Of a stretch of DNA of 64,000 nucleotides, positions 7,709 through 15,820 are shown in pieces. How positions within the stretch are numbered: the first letter of the stretch is position 1; every line of letters starts with the position of its first letter. The translations under genes were made by a program, and so were the position numbers. The notes under the pieces were generated by a model, which did not search any database, was not told the DNA's origin, and was given only the letters and a program-made list of their open reading frames with translations. The DNA is from Pedococcus cremeus (GTDB lineage Bacteria > Actinomycetota > Actinomycetes > Actinomycetales > Dermatophilaceae). The stretch is taken from NCBI RefSeq assembly GCF_900111375.1, contig NZ_FOHB01000003.1, positions 186,001-250,000 of the forward strand, read 5' to 3'.

Positions 7709-9880
7709 ATGGAGATCTGGCCCGGCAACGCCTACCCGCTCGGTGCGACCTACGACGGCACCGGCGTCAACTTCGCCCTCTTCTCGGAGGTGGCCGAGCG
7801 CGTCGAGCTCTGCCTCATCGACGAGGACGGCCAGGAGACCCGGGTCGCCCTCCCCGAGGTCGACGGCTTCGTCTGGCACGGCTACCTCCCGGGCGTCCAG
7901 CCCGGCCAGCGCTACGGCTACCGCGTCCACGGCCCGTACGACCCCGAGCACGGCCACCGCTGCAACCCCGCGAAGCTGCTGCTCGACCCGTACGCCAAGG
8001 CCTTCGACGGCATGTCCGATGGCGACGAGTCGCTGTTCTCCTACCACTTCGAGGGCAGCGCGGGCGCGGAGGCGGAGGAGCTGAACACCCAGGACAGCCT
8101 CGGCCACACCATGCTCTCGGTGGTCGTCAACCCGTTCTTCGACTGGGGCCAGGACCGCTCGCCGGGGCACCAGTACCACGAGAGCGTGATCTACGAGGCC
8201 CACGTCAAGGGCCTGACGGAGCTGCACCCCGACATCCCCGAGGAGATCCGCGGCACCTACGCGGGCATCGCGCACCCGGCGACGATCGCCCACCTCAAGG
8301 ACCTCGGCATCACCGCCATCGAGCTGATGCCGGTGCACCAGTTCGTGCAGGACTTCACCCTGCGCGAGAAGGGGCTGCGCAACTACTGGGGCTACAACAC
8401 GATCGGCTTCCTCGCGCCGCACAACGAGTATGCCGCGTACGGCACCCGCGGCGAGCAGGTCGCCGAGTTCAAGGGCATGGTCAAGGAGCTCCACGAGGCC
8501 GGCATCGAGGTCATCCTCGACGTCGTCTACAACCACACGGCCGAGGGCAACCACATGGGCCCGACGCTGTCGTTCCGCGGCATCGACAACGCCAACTACT
8601 ACCGGCTCGTCGACGACGACAAGGCCCACTACTACGACACGACGGGCACCGGGAACAGCCTGCTCATGCGCAGCCCGCACGTGCTGCAGCTGATCATGGA
8701 CTCCCTGCGCTACTGGGTCACCGAGATGCACGTCGACGGCTTCCGCTTCGACCTCGCCGCGACCCTCGCCCGCCAGTTCCACGAGGTCGACAAGCTGTCG
8801 GCCTTCTTCGACCTCGTGCAGCAGGACCCCATCGTGAGCCAGGTCAAGCTCATCGCCGAGCCGTGGGACGTCGGCGAGGGCGGTTACCAGGTCGGCAACT
8901 TCCCGCCGCTGTGGACGGAGTGGAACGGCAAGTACCGCGACACGGTCCGTGACTTCTGGCGCGGCGAGAGCGCGACCCTGGGCGAGTTCGCCTCCCGCAT
9001 CACCGGGTCCTCGGACCTCTACCAGCGCGACGGCCGGCACCCCATCGCCTCGATCAACTTCGTCACCGCGCACGACGGCTTCACCCTCCGGGACCTGGTG
9101 TCCTACAACGACAAGCACAACGAGGCCAACGGCGAGGGCGGCAACGACGGCGAGAGCCACAACCGCTCCTGGAACTGCGGTGTCGAGGGCCCGACCGACG
9201 ACCCGGAGGTCAAGGAGCTCCGCCTGCGGCAGCAGCGCAACTTCCTGACCACGCTCATGGTCTCGCAGGGCGTGCCGATGCTGCTCCACGGTGACGAGAT
9301 CGGCCGCACCCAGGGCGGCAACAACAACGGGTACTGCCAGGACAACGACATCTCGTGGGTCGACTGGGAGCTCGGCGAGGAGCGGCTGGACCTGCTGCAC
9401 TTCACGCGCCGCCTGATCGAGCTGCGCCGGGAGCACCCGGTGTTCCACCGGCGCCGGTTCTTCGCCGGCAGCCCCGGCCACGGCGGCCAGTCGGAGGTCG
9501 GTGACATCGAGTGGTTCGAGCCCAACGGTGCGCACATGGACGAGGACAGCTGGGCCAACGGCTACGCCCGCTCGATGGCCGTGTTCCTCAACGGGTCGAC
9601 GATCCCCGAACCGGACACTCGCGGCCAGCGCATCGTCGACGACAACTTCCTGGTGCTCTTCAACGGCCACCACGAGCCCCTGCGGTTCACGCTGCCCGAC
9701 GAGGACTACGGCAGCAGCTGGCTGGTCGACATCGACACCGGCGCCCAGGACATCGACCCCGAGCTCGAGCTCACCCCGGGGTCGGAGGTCACCGCGCAGG
9801 CACGCAGCGTCGTGGTGCTGCGCTGCCCCCTGGAGCGGCAGGCCATGTCCCCGACGGGCGCCGCCGAGCGCCGCCGGTGA
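7709..9880 (+). CDS. glgX: Glycogen debranching enzyme GlgX (TreX type)
   Basis: 723 aa GH13 enzyme with an N-terminal CBM48-type module (about 1-130) and a (beta/alpha)8 barrel. Barrel motifs are all present: DVVYNH (about 270), DGFRFDLA with the nucleophile Asp (about 345), LIAEPWD with the acid/base Glu (about 383), and VTAHDGFT with the transition-state Asp (about 452). The long insert SHNRSWNCGVEG followed by GGNNNGYCQDND is typical of GlgX/TreX. It hydrolyses alpha-1,6 branches of glycogen to linear maltodextrins, the substrate for TreY next door. A GGAAGGG ribosome site precedes the ATG. First gene of a glgX-treY-treZ operon. Confidence 0.96.
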   Translation: MEIWPGNAYPLGATYDGTGVNFALFSEVAERVELCLIDEDGQETRVALPEVDGFVWHGYLPGVQPGQRYGYRVHGPYDPEHGHRCNPAKLLLDPYAKAFDGMSDGDESLFSYHFEGSAGAEAEELNTQDSLGHTMLSVVVNPFFDWGQDRSPGHQYHESVIYEAHVKGLTELHPDIPEEIRGTYAGIAHPATIAHLKDLGITAIELMPVHQFVQDFTLREKGLRNYWGYNTIGFLAPHNEYAAYGTRGEQVAEFKGMVKELHEAGIEVILDVVYNHTAEGNHMGPTLSFRGIDNANYYRLVDDDKAHYYDTTGTGNSLLMRSPHVLQLIMDSLRYWVTEMHVDGFRFDLAATLARQFHEVDKLSAFFDLVQQDPIVSQVKLIAEPWDVGEGGYQVGNFPPLWTEWNGKYRDTVRDFWRGESATLGEFASRITGSSDLYQRDGRHPIASINFVTAHDGFTLRDLVSYNDKHNEANGEGGNDGESHNRSWNCGVEGPTDDPEVKELRLRQQRNFLTTLMVSQGVPMLLHGDEIGRTQGGNNNGYCQDNDISWVDWELGEERLDLLHFTRRLIELRREHPVFHRRRFFAGSPGHGGQSEVGDIEWFEPNGAHMDEDSWANGYARSMAVFLNGSTIPEPDTRGQRIVDDNFLVLFNGHHEPLRFTLPDEDYGSSWLVDIDTGAQDIDPELELTPGSEVTAQARSVVVLRCPLERQAMSPTGAAERRR

Positions 9881-12351
9881 GCGGTATGCCGCGCGGCCCC
9901 GTTCCCCACCGGCCGGCACCGGGCCGGCCGGTGCCCACCGCGACCTACCGGTTCCAGATCCAGCCCGCCTTCACGTTCGACGACGCGGCCGAGCAGGCGG
10001 ACTACCTTGCGGCACTGGGCGTCTCGCACGCCTACCTCTCGCCCGTGCTGCAACCGGCTCCCGGTTCGACGCACGGCTACGACGTCGTCGACCACAGCCG
10101 CCTCAACGAGGAGGCGGGAGGCCGGCCGGCCTTCGACCGGCTGGTCGAGCGCCTGCACGGCCAGGGCGTCCGGGCGGTCGCCGACGTCGTGCCGAACCAC
10201 ATGACGGTGCCGACACCGGCCTACCTGAACCGCCAGTGGTGGTCGCTGCTGCGTGACGGTCGCGACTCGGAGTTCGCCCACTGGTTCGACGTCGACTGGG
10301 ACGCCGAGGACGGGCGGGTGCTGATGCCCGTGCTGGGCGTCACTCCCGAGGAGGCCTTGGCCGGCGGTGAGCTCACGGTCGACCAGACCGGGGGACCGGG
10401 TGGCGACGAGTGGGTCGTGCGCTACTACGACCACCAGTTCCCGGTGCGGCCGGGCACCGAGAAGCGTGAACTGCCGGATCTGCTTGCGGCACAGGCGTAC
10501 CGGCTTGCCCACTGGCGGGAGGGCGGCGACCGGCTGAACTACCGCCGGTTCTTCGACGTCACGTCCCTGGCCGCCGTGCGAGTCGAGGACCCCGAGGTCT
10601 TCGACGCCACGCACGCGCTCCTGCTCGAGCTGGTCCGCGCCGGCGAGCTCGATGGCCTGCGCATCGACCACCCCGACGGACTGGCCGACCCTCGCGGCTA
10701 CCTCGACATGCTCGCGGAGGCGACCGGCGACGCCTGGGTCGTCGCCGAGAAGATCCTCGAGGGCCACGAGCAGCTGCCGGTCGACTGGCGCTGCGCCGGC
10801 ACGACCGGCTACGACACCCTGCTTCGGGTGGGTGGCGTCTTCGTCGACCCGCAGTCCGAGGGTGACCTGGCCCGGCTGGCTCGTGACCTCACCGGTGACG
10901 ACCGCGGCCTCGAGGAGATCGTCGACGAGTCCAAACGCCTTGTCGTCGAACGGGTCCAGGCCGCCGAGGTCAACCGGTTGCTCCGGCTGATCGCGCGCGT
11001 CGCGCCCGAGCTCGACCCCGCTGCGGCCCGGCGGGCGCTCGAGGCGCTGCTCGTGGCAATGGACCGCTACCGCGCCTACGTCAGGCCGGGCGAGCGGGCC
11101 CGGTCCGAGCAGGTCGCCGTCGTCGAGGAGGCCTGCGACCGTGCAGAGGCCTTCCTGCCCGACGCAGACCACAGGACCCTGTCCCGGTTGCGTGAGATCG
11201 TCCTGGCGACAGGAGCGGCACCGGCCGACCAGGCAGCAGCCGACGAGCTCGTCGTGCGGTTCCAGCAGACCTGCGGGCCGGTGATGGCCAAGGCGATCGA
11301 GGACACCGCGTTCTACCGCTACGTGCGGCTCGTCTCCCTCAACGAGGTGGGAGGGAACCCGGCCAACTTCGGCACCGGCGTGGGCGAGCTGCACGAGTTC
11401 GCCGAGCGGCAGCTCGCGTCGTGGCCGACGGCCATGACGACCCTGTCGACCCATGACACCAAGCGCTCCGAGGACGTCCGCGCCCGCATCGGTGTGATCT
11501 CGGAGCGTCCCCACGAGTGGGGCCAGTGGCTCGACGAGGCCCGCAGGTTCGCGGCGCCGTACCGGGGAGAGCGGCTCGACCCGGCCACGGAGTACCTGCT
11601 GTGGCAGACCGCTGTCGGCGTCTGGCCCATCGACGGTGAACGGCTGCACGGCTACGCCACCAAGGCGATTCGCGAGGCGAAGGTGCACACCACGTGGACC
11701 GATCCCGACGACGCCTACGAGAAGGCGGTGGGCGCGTTCGTCGACGGTCTCGTGGGTGACCCGGCGGTGGCTAGGCACATCGAGGCCTGGCACACACAGA
11801 CGGCTGAGCCGTCCCGCGCCGCCATCCTCGGCCAGAAGCTGCTCCAGCTCGTCATGCCCGGCGTTCCGGACGTCTACCAGGGCACCGAGCTGGTCGACCT
11901 CTCCCTCGTCGACCCCGACAACCGTCGGCCGGTCGACTACGCCGAGCGGCGGCGCCGGCTCGAGGCGCTCGACGCCGGCAGCGACCCTGCCGACCTCGAC
12001 GACGAGAAGCTGCTGGTCACCTCGCGCGCGCTGCGGCTGCGACGAGACCACCCGGAGTGGTTCACCGGCGAGACGGCGACCTACGAGCCACTCGCCGCGA
12101 CCACCCCGCACGCGCTCGGCGTCGGCCGGGGCGACGGCTCCGGGACCCAGGTGGTCGCAGTGGTCACCCGGCTCACCACCGGCCTGGAGGCCGCAGGCGG
12201 ATGGGGCTCGCACCGGGTGCACCTCCCGCCTGGCTCCTGGCGCGACGAGCTCACCGGTCGGGTCGTCTCGACGCGCGACAGCGAGGGCGTCGCCGTGGCG
12301 GAGTTGCTCGCAGACCTGCCGGTCGCTTTGCTTGTCCGCGATGAGCACTGA
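9877..12351 (+). CDS. treY: Maltooligosyl trehalose synthase
   Basis: 824 aa, the usual length of TreY. N-terminal TATYRFQIQPAFTF is diagnostic; barrel motifs are DVVPNH (about 103), GLRIDHPDGL with the nucleophile (about 260), WVVAEKILEG with the acid (about 287) and STHDTKRSED (about 524). The C-terminal region has VMPGVPDVYQGTEL. It converts the reducing-end alpha-1,4 bond of maltodextrins to alpha,alpha-1,1. The GTG at 9877 overlaps the glgX stop (GTGA); an ATG 9 nt further in is also possible. It acts between GlgX and TreZ. Confidence 0.96.
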   Translation: MSGMPRGPVPHRPAPGRPVPTATYRFQIQPAFTFDDAAEQADYLAALGVSHAYLSPVLQPAPGSTHGYDVVDHSRLNEEAGGRPAFDRLVERLHGQGVRAVADVVPNHMTVPTPAYLNRQWWSLLRDGRDSEFAHWFDVDWDAEDGRVLMPVLGVTPEEALAGGELTVDQTGGPGGDEWVVRYYDHQFPVRPGTEKRELPDLLAAQAYRLAHWREGGDRLNYRRFFDVTSLAAVRVEDPEVFDATHALLLELVRAGELDGLRIDHPDGLADPRGYLDMLAEATGDAWVVAEKILEGHEQLPVDWRCAGTTGYDTLLRVGGVFVDPQSEGDLARLARDLTGDDRGLEEIVDESKRLVVERVQAAEVNRLLRLIARVAPELDPAAARRALEALLVAMDRYRAYVRPGERARSEQVAVVEEACDRAEAFLPDADHRTLSRLREIVLATGAAPADQAAADELVVRFQQTCGPVMAKAIEDTAFYRYVRLVSLNEVGGNPANFGTGVGELHEFAERQLASWPTAMTTLSTHDTKRSEDVRARIGVISERPHEWGQWLDEARRFAAPYRGERLDPATEYLLWQTAVGVWPIDGERLHGYATKAIREAKVHTTWTDPDDAYEKAVGAFVDGLVGDPAVARHIEAWHTQTAEPSRAAILGQKLLQLVMPGVPDVYQGTELVDLSLVDPDNRRPVDYAERRRRLEALDAGSDPADLDDEKLLVTSRALRLRRDHPEWFTGETATYEPLAATTPHALGVGRGDGSGTQVVAVVTRLTTGLEAAGGWGSHRVHLPPGSWRDELTGRVVSTRDSEGVAVAELLADLPVALLVRDEH

Positions 12352-12400
12352 ACAGCGGAACAGCGGCGCAGCAGACACGGCGGAGACGAGGGACAAGGCG

Positions 12401-14230
12401 ATGGCACGGCAGCAGGATCGGCCTGCGCTGCCCCAGGAGCTGAGGGTCTGGGCGCCGGACGCCCAGCGGGTGGCGGTCCACGTCGGCGCCCCCGGCGAGG
12501 ACCCCGCGGTGCAGCCGATGACCTCGGCTCCCGGCGGCTGGTGGTTCTGGCGCTCGGCGCCGACCCGCGGGCCGCTCGACTACGCCTTCAGCGTCGACGG
12601 CGCCGAGGCCCGGCCCGACCCCCGCACCGCGTGGCAGCCGCATGGCGTCCACGGCCCGAGCCGCACCTTCGACACCGAGGCGCACGAGTGGCGTGACGGC
12701 ACCTGGGCCGGCCCGCAGCAGGGCCTCGGCACGCTCGGCGCCGTCGTCTACGAGCTCCACGTGGGCACCTTCACCCCTGAGGGCACCCTCGACTCCGCCG
12801 TCGCCCGGCTCGACCACCTCGTCGACCTCGGCGTCGACGTGGTCGAGCTCATGCCCGTCGCCGCCTTCGACGGGCGGTGGAACTGGGGCTACGACGGCGT
12901 CGCCCCGTATGCCGTGCACGACGCCTACGGGGGTCCGGCCGCACTGCAGCGCTTCGTCGACGCCTGCCACCAGCGCGGGCTGGGCGTGTGCCTCGACGTT
13001 GTCTACAACCACCTGGGCCCGGCCGGGAACTACCTCGGCACCTTCGGTCCCTACTTCACCGAGGCGCACCACACCCCGTGGGGGGCGGCGCTCAACCTCG
13101 ACCAGGACGGCAGCCGCGAGGTCCGCCGCTGGATCATCGACAACGCCCTGCGCTGGTTCCGCGACTTCCACGTCGACGCCCTTCGCCTCGATGCGGTGCA
13201 CGAGCTGCGCGACGACTCCGGGCGGCACGTCTTGGCCGAGCTGTCCGACGAGGTGGCCGGGCTCGAGGAGCAGCTCGGCCGGCCGCTGGCCCTCATCGCC
13301 GAGAGCGACCTCAACGACGCCTCCATGGTCACGCCGACGGCCGAGGGTGGTCGCGGCATGGACGCGCAGTGGGACGACGACGTCCACCACGCCCTGCACG
13401 TCGCGCTGACGGGGGAGCGGCAGGGGTACTACGCCGACTTCGCCGGGTACAGCCCGCCGATGCCGGACGGCGGCCCGCTGACCGTGCTCGCGAAGACGCT
13501 GACCGAGGTGTTCCTGCACGACGGTCGGTGGTCGAGCTTCCGCGAGAGCGAGTGGGGTCGACCGGTCGACCGCTCCGCCGTCGACGGGCGCCGCTTCCTC
13601 GGCTACCTGCAGACCCACGACCAGGTCGGCAACCGCGCGGTCGGCGACCGGATCAGCGACCTCGTCACGCCCGGGCAGCAGGCCATCGGCGCCGCGCTCT
13701 ACCTCACCTCGGCCTTCACGCCCATGGTGTTCATGGGTGAGGAGTGGGCGGCGAGCACGCCGTTCCAGTTCTTCACCGACTTCGGGGACCCGGACCTGCG
13801 CGAGGCCGTGTCGGAGGGCCGCCGGAGCGAGTTCGCCTCGCACGGTTGGGACTTCGAGGACGTGCCCGACCCTCAGGACGAGGCGACCTACCGGCGCAGC
13901 CAGCTCGACTGGGCCGAGCCGCAGGAGGGCGACCACGCCCGCATGCTGGCGTGGTACCGCGACCTCATCACCCTGCGCCGCGGCGAGGCAGACCTCAGCG
14001 ACGGCCGGCTCGACGTCGTGGACGTGTCCTGCCACGACGACGACCGCTGGCTCGTCCTGCGCCGAGGCAGCGTGGCCACGGTGGCCAACTTCGCCGGTGA
14101 CCCGCAGGTCGTGCCCGTGCCGGCCGAGGTCGCCGGGGTGCTGCTCGCGTGGGACCCGGCCTCGACCACCGTCGCCGAGGCCGGGCTGCGCCTGCCGGGC
14201 CACGGGGTCGCCGTCGTCCGGCTGCGCTAG
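12401..14230 (+). CDS. treZ: Malto-oligosyltrehalose trehalohydrolase
   Basis: 609 aa GH13 protein with the N-terminal beta-sandwich (ELRVWAPDAQRV) and the barrel motifs DVVYNHLGPAGN (about 198), LRLDAVHE (about 261), LIAESDLND (about 299) and QTHDQVGNR (about 404). TreZ releases trehalose from the maltooligosyl-trehalose made by TreY. The ATG at 12401 is preferred: GAGGGA lies 7 nt upstream and the beta-sandwich begins soon after. The alternative ATG at 12341 would overlap treY by 11 nt and has no ribosome site. Ends 70 bp before a convergent acetyltransferase gene. Confidence 0.95.
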   Translation: MARQQDRPALPQELRVWAPDAQRVAVHVGAPGEDPAVQPMTSAPGGWWFWRSAPTRGPLDYAFSVDGAEARPDPRTAWQPHGVHGPSRTFDTEAHEWRDGTWAGPQQGLGTLGAVVYELHVGTFTPEGTLDSAVARLDHLVDLGVDVVELMPVAAFDGRWNWGYDGVAPYAVHDAYGGPAALQRFVDACHQRGLGVCLDVVYNHLGPAGNYLGTFGPYFTEAHHTPWGAALNLDQDGSREVRRWIIDNALRWFRDFHVDALRLDAVHELRDDSGRHVLAELSDEVAGLEEQLGRPLALIAESDLNDASMVTPTAEGGRGMDAQWDDDVHHALHVALTGERQGYYADFAGYSPPMPDGGPLTVLAKTLTEVFLHDGRWSSFRESEWGRPVDRSAVDGRRFLGYLQTHDQVGNRAVGDRISDLVTPGQQAIGAALYLTSAFTPMVFMGEEWAASTPFQFFTDFGDPDLREAVSEGRRSEFASHGWDFEDVPDPQDEATYRRSQLDWAEPQEGDHARMLAWYRDLITLRRGEADLSDGRLDVVDVSCHDDDRWLVLRRGSVATVANFAGDPQVVPVPAEVAGVLLAWDPASTTVAEAGLRLPGHGVAVVRLR

Positions 14231-14300
14231 GCATCCGCCCTCCGGTGGGGCCAGGTCTCAGCCGTCCAGCGTCTCAGTCTTCCAGCTGCCGGGTGCCCGG

Positions 14301-14795
14301 TCAGTGCGGCGAGGGAGCCGCGTCGAGGTCGTAGGTGACGAGCTCGGTCCGGACCGCCAGCCGGTCGTAGGTCCGCTGCGCAGTGGCGTTCCCGGCCCGG
14401 GTGACCCACCGGACCTGGCTCCAGCCCCGCTCACGGCAGCGCTCCTGCAGGGCTGCGAGCAGGGCGTCGACCGCGCCGGTGCCACGGGCCTGCCGAGCGA
14501 CGAACAGGTCGTCGAGGAAGCAGGCGGTGGAGCCGTGCAGCGGCCGGGGGAACGGCCGGTAGTGGGCCAGCCCCACCGGCTCCGCGCCCGGCCGGGGTCG
14601 TGCGACCAGGGCCTCCAGCTCGTGGGCCGGGTCGAGCAGCCAGGACCAGACCACGGCCGAGACCTCGTCGGGGCGGGGCGACTCGTAGAAGTCCAGGTAC
14701 CCCCGGTGCAGTCGTGACCACGCCTCGTGGTCCGCCGGACGCAGCTCGTCGACGTGCCACTGGGCAGGGTCGCGCACGGGCCGGGTCAGCGCCAT
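14301..14795 (-). CDS. GNAT-family N-acetyltransferase
   Basis: 164 aa GNAT fold: the acetyl-CoA loop region LDDLFVARQARGTGAVDALL (motif A, here RQARGTG) and the C-terminal GNATAQRTYDRL that typifies GNAT motif B. Similar proteins acetylate small amines or protein N-termini; the substrate is unknown. The ATG overlaps the stop of the upstream thioesterase gene (TGATG), so the two are translationally coupled. Confidence 0.87.
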   Translation of the reverse strand: MALTRPVRDPAQWHVDELRPADHEAWSRLHRGYLDFYESPRPDEVSAVVWSWLLDPAHELEALVARPRPGAEPVGLAHYRPFPRPLHGSTACFLDDLFVARQARGTGAVDALLAALQERCRERGWSQVRWVTRAGNATAQRTYDRLAVRTELVTYDLDAAPSPH

Positions 14796-15748
14796 CAGGA
14801 CTCCTTGACGCGCAGCATGCCCTCCTGGGCCACGGAGGCGATCAGGGTGCCGTCGGGGGCGAACATCCGGCCGGTGGCCAGGCCGCGGCCGCTCGAGGCC
14901 GACGGCGACTGCTGGGTGTAGAGGATCCACTCGTCGGCGCGGCCCGGCCGGTGGAACCACATCGCGTGGTCGAGGCTGGCGGGTCGCAACCGGCGGTCCG
15001 ACCAGGCCAGGCCGTGTCGGCGCAGCACCGACTCCAGGAGCGAGTAGTCGGACGCGTAGGCGAGCACCGCGGCGTGCAGCAGCGGGTCGTCGGGCAGCGC
15101 CCCGATCGCCTTGAGCCACACGGACTGGTGCGCGGCCCGCTGGGCGCCGGGCCTGAGGTAGAGGTGTCCCTCTACGTGCCGGAGGTCGATGGGCCGCTGG
15201 TAGGCGAAGAACTGGGCGGCCGGGTGGTCGACGGTGCCGAGGGTCTGCTCCACCGACTGCAGCATCTCCGGGTCGGGCGCGGCCGGCATGGGGTCCTGGT
15301 GGTCGAGCCCGCCGGCCTCGGCCTGGAAGGAGGCGATCATCGACAGGATCGTCTTGCCGTACTGGATGGCGTGGACCCGGCGGGTCGAGAAGGAGTTGCC
15401 GTCCCTCATGCGCTCGACGGCGAAGCGGATCGGGTGGCTGTCGTCGCCGGGGCGGACGAAGTAGGCGTGCAGCGAGTGGATGGCCCGGCGCCCCCCGTCG
15501 ACGTCGGCCATGGTGCGGCCGGCCGCGACCACGGACTGGGCCAGCACCTGGCCGCCGAACACGCGGCCGTGCGGCTGCGGCTGGCTGCGGCCGACGAAGA
15601 CCTGGGCCTGCGACTCGCCGAGGTCGGTCTCGGCGTCGTCGGGCAGGCCCTCGACCGTGATGCGGGCGGTGCCCAGCTCGTCGAGGTCGAGGACGTCGAG
15701 GAGGTCGGCGAGGGGGTCGAGGCGGGGCTGCTCGTCGCTCTGGGTCAC
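14795..15748 (-). CDS. tesB: Acyl-CoA thioesterase II
   Basis: 317 aa double-hotdog thioesterase. N-terminal hotdog with RVFGGQVLAQSVVAA (about 62-76) and HSLHAYFVRPGD (about 91-102); C-terminal hotdog with SLDHAMWFHRP and LYTQQSPSASSGRGLATG near the end. The His of SLDHAMWFH and the QxSP motif match TesB. It hydrolyses medium- and long-chain acyl-CoA to free acids and CoA. Two-gene unit with the downstream acetyltransferase. Confidence 0.93.
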   Translation of the reverse strand: MTQSDEQPRLDPLADLLDVLDLDELGTARITVEGLPDDAETDLGESQAQVFVGRSQPQPHGRVFGGQVLAQSVVAAGRTMADVDGGRRAIHSLHAYFVRPGDDSHPIRFAVERMRDGNSFSTRRVHAIQYGKTILSMIASFQAEAGGLDHQDPMPAAPDPEMLQSVEQTLGTVDHPAAQFFAYQRPIDLRHVEGHLYLRPGAQRAAHQSVWLKAIGALPDDPLLHAAVLAYASDYSLLESVLRRHGLAWSDRRLRPASLDHAMWFHRPGRADEWILYTQQSPSASSGRGLATGRMFAPDGTLIASVAQEGMLRVKES

Positions 15749-15820
15749 GCGGCGACGATAGCCGGTGCACGGTGGGCGCCGCCCACGCGACCGAACCCAC
15801 CGCCCCCCGCGGCGAGGGGA

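Noticed and set aside
6674-9919. 1081-codon minus-strand open frame
   Set aside because: Antisense shadow of glgX and the FabG-like gene; the real genes have full catalytic motifs.
12341-12400. Earlier ATG for treZ
   Set aside because: No ribosome site and non-family sequence; 12401 has GAGGGA and starts the beta-sandwich.
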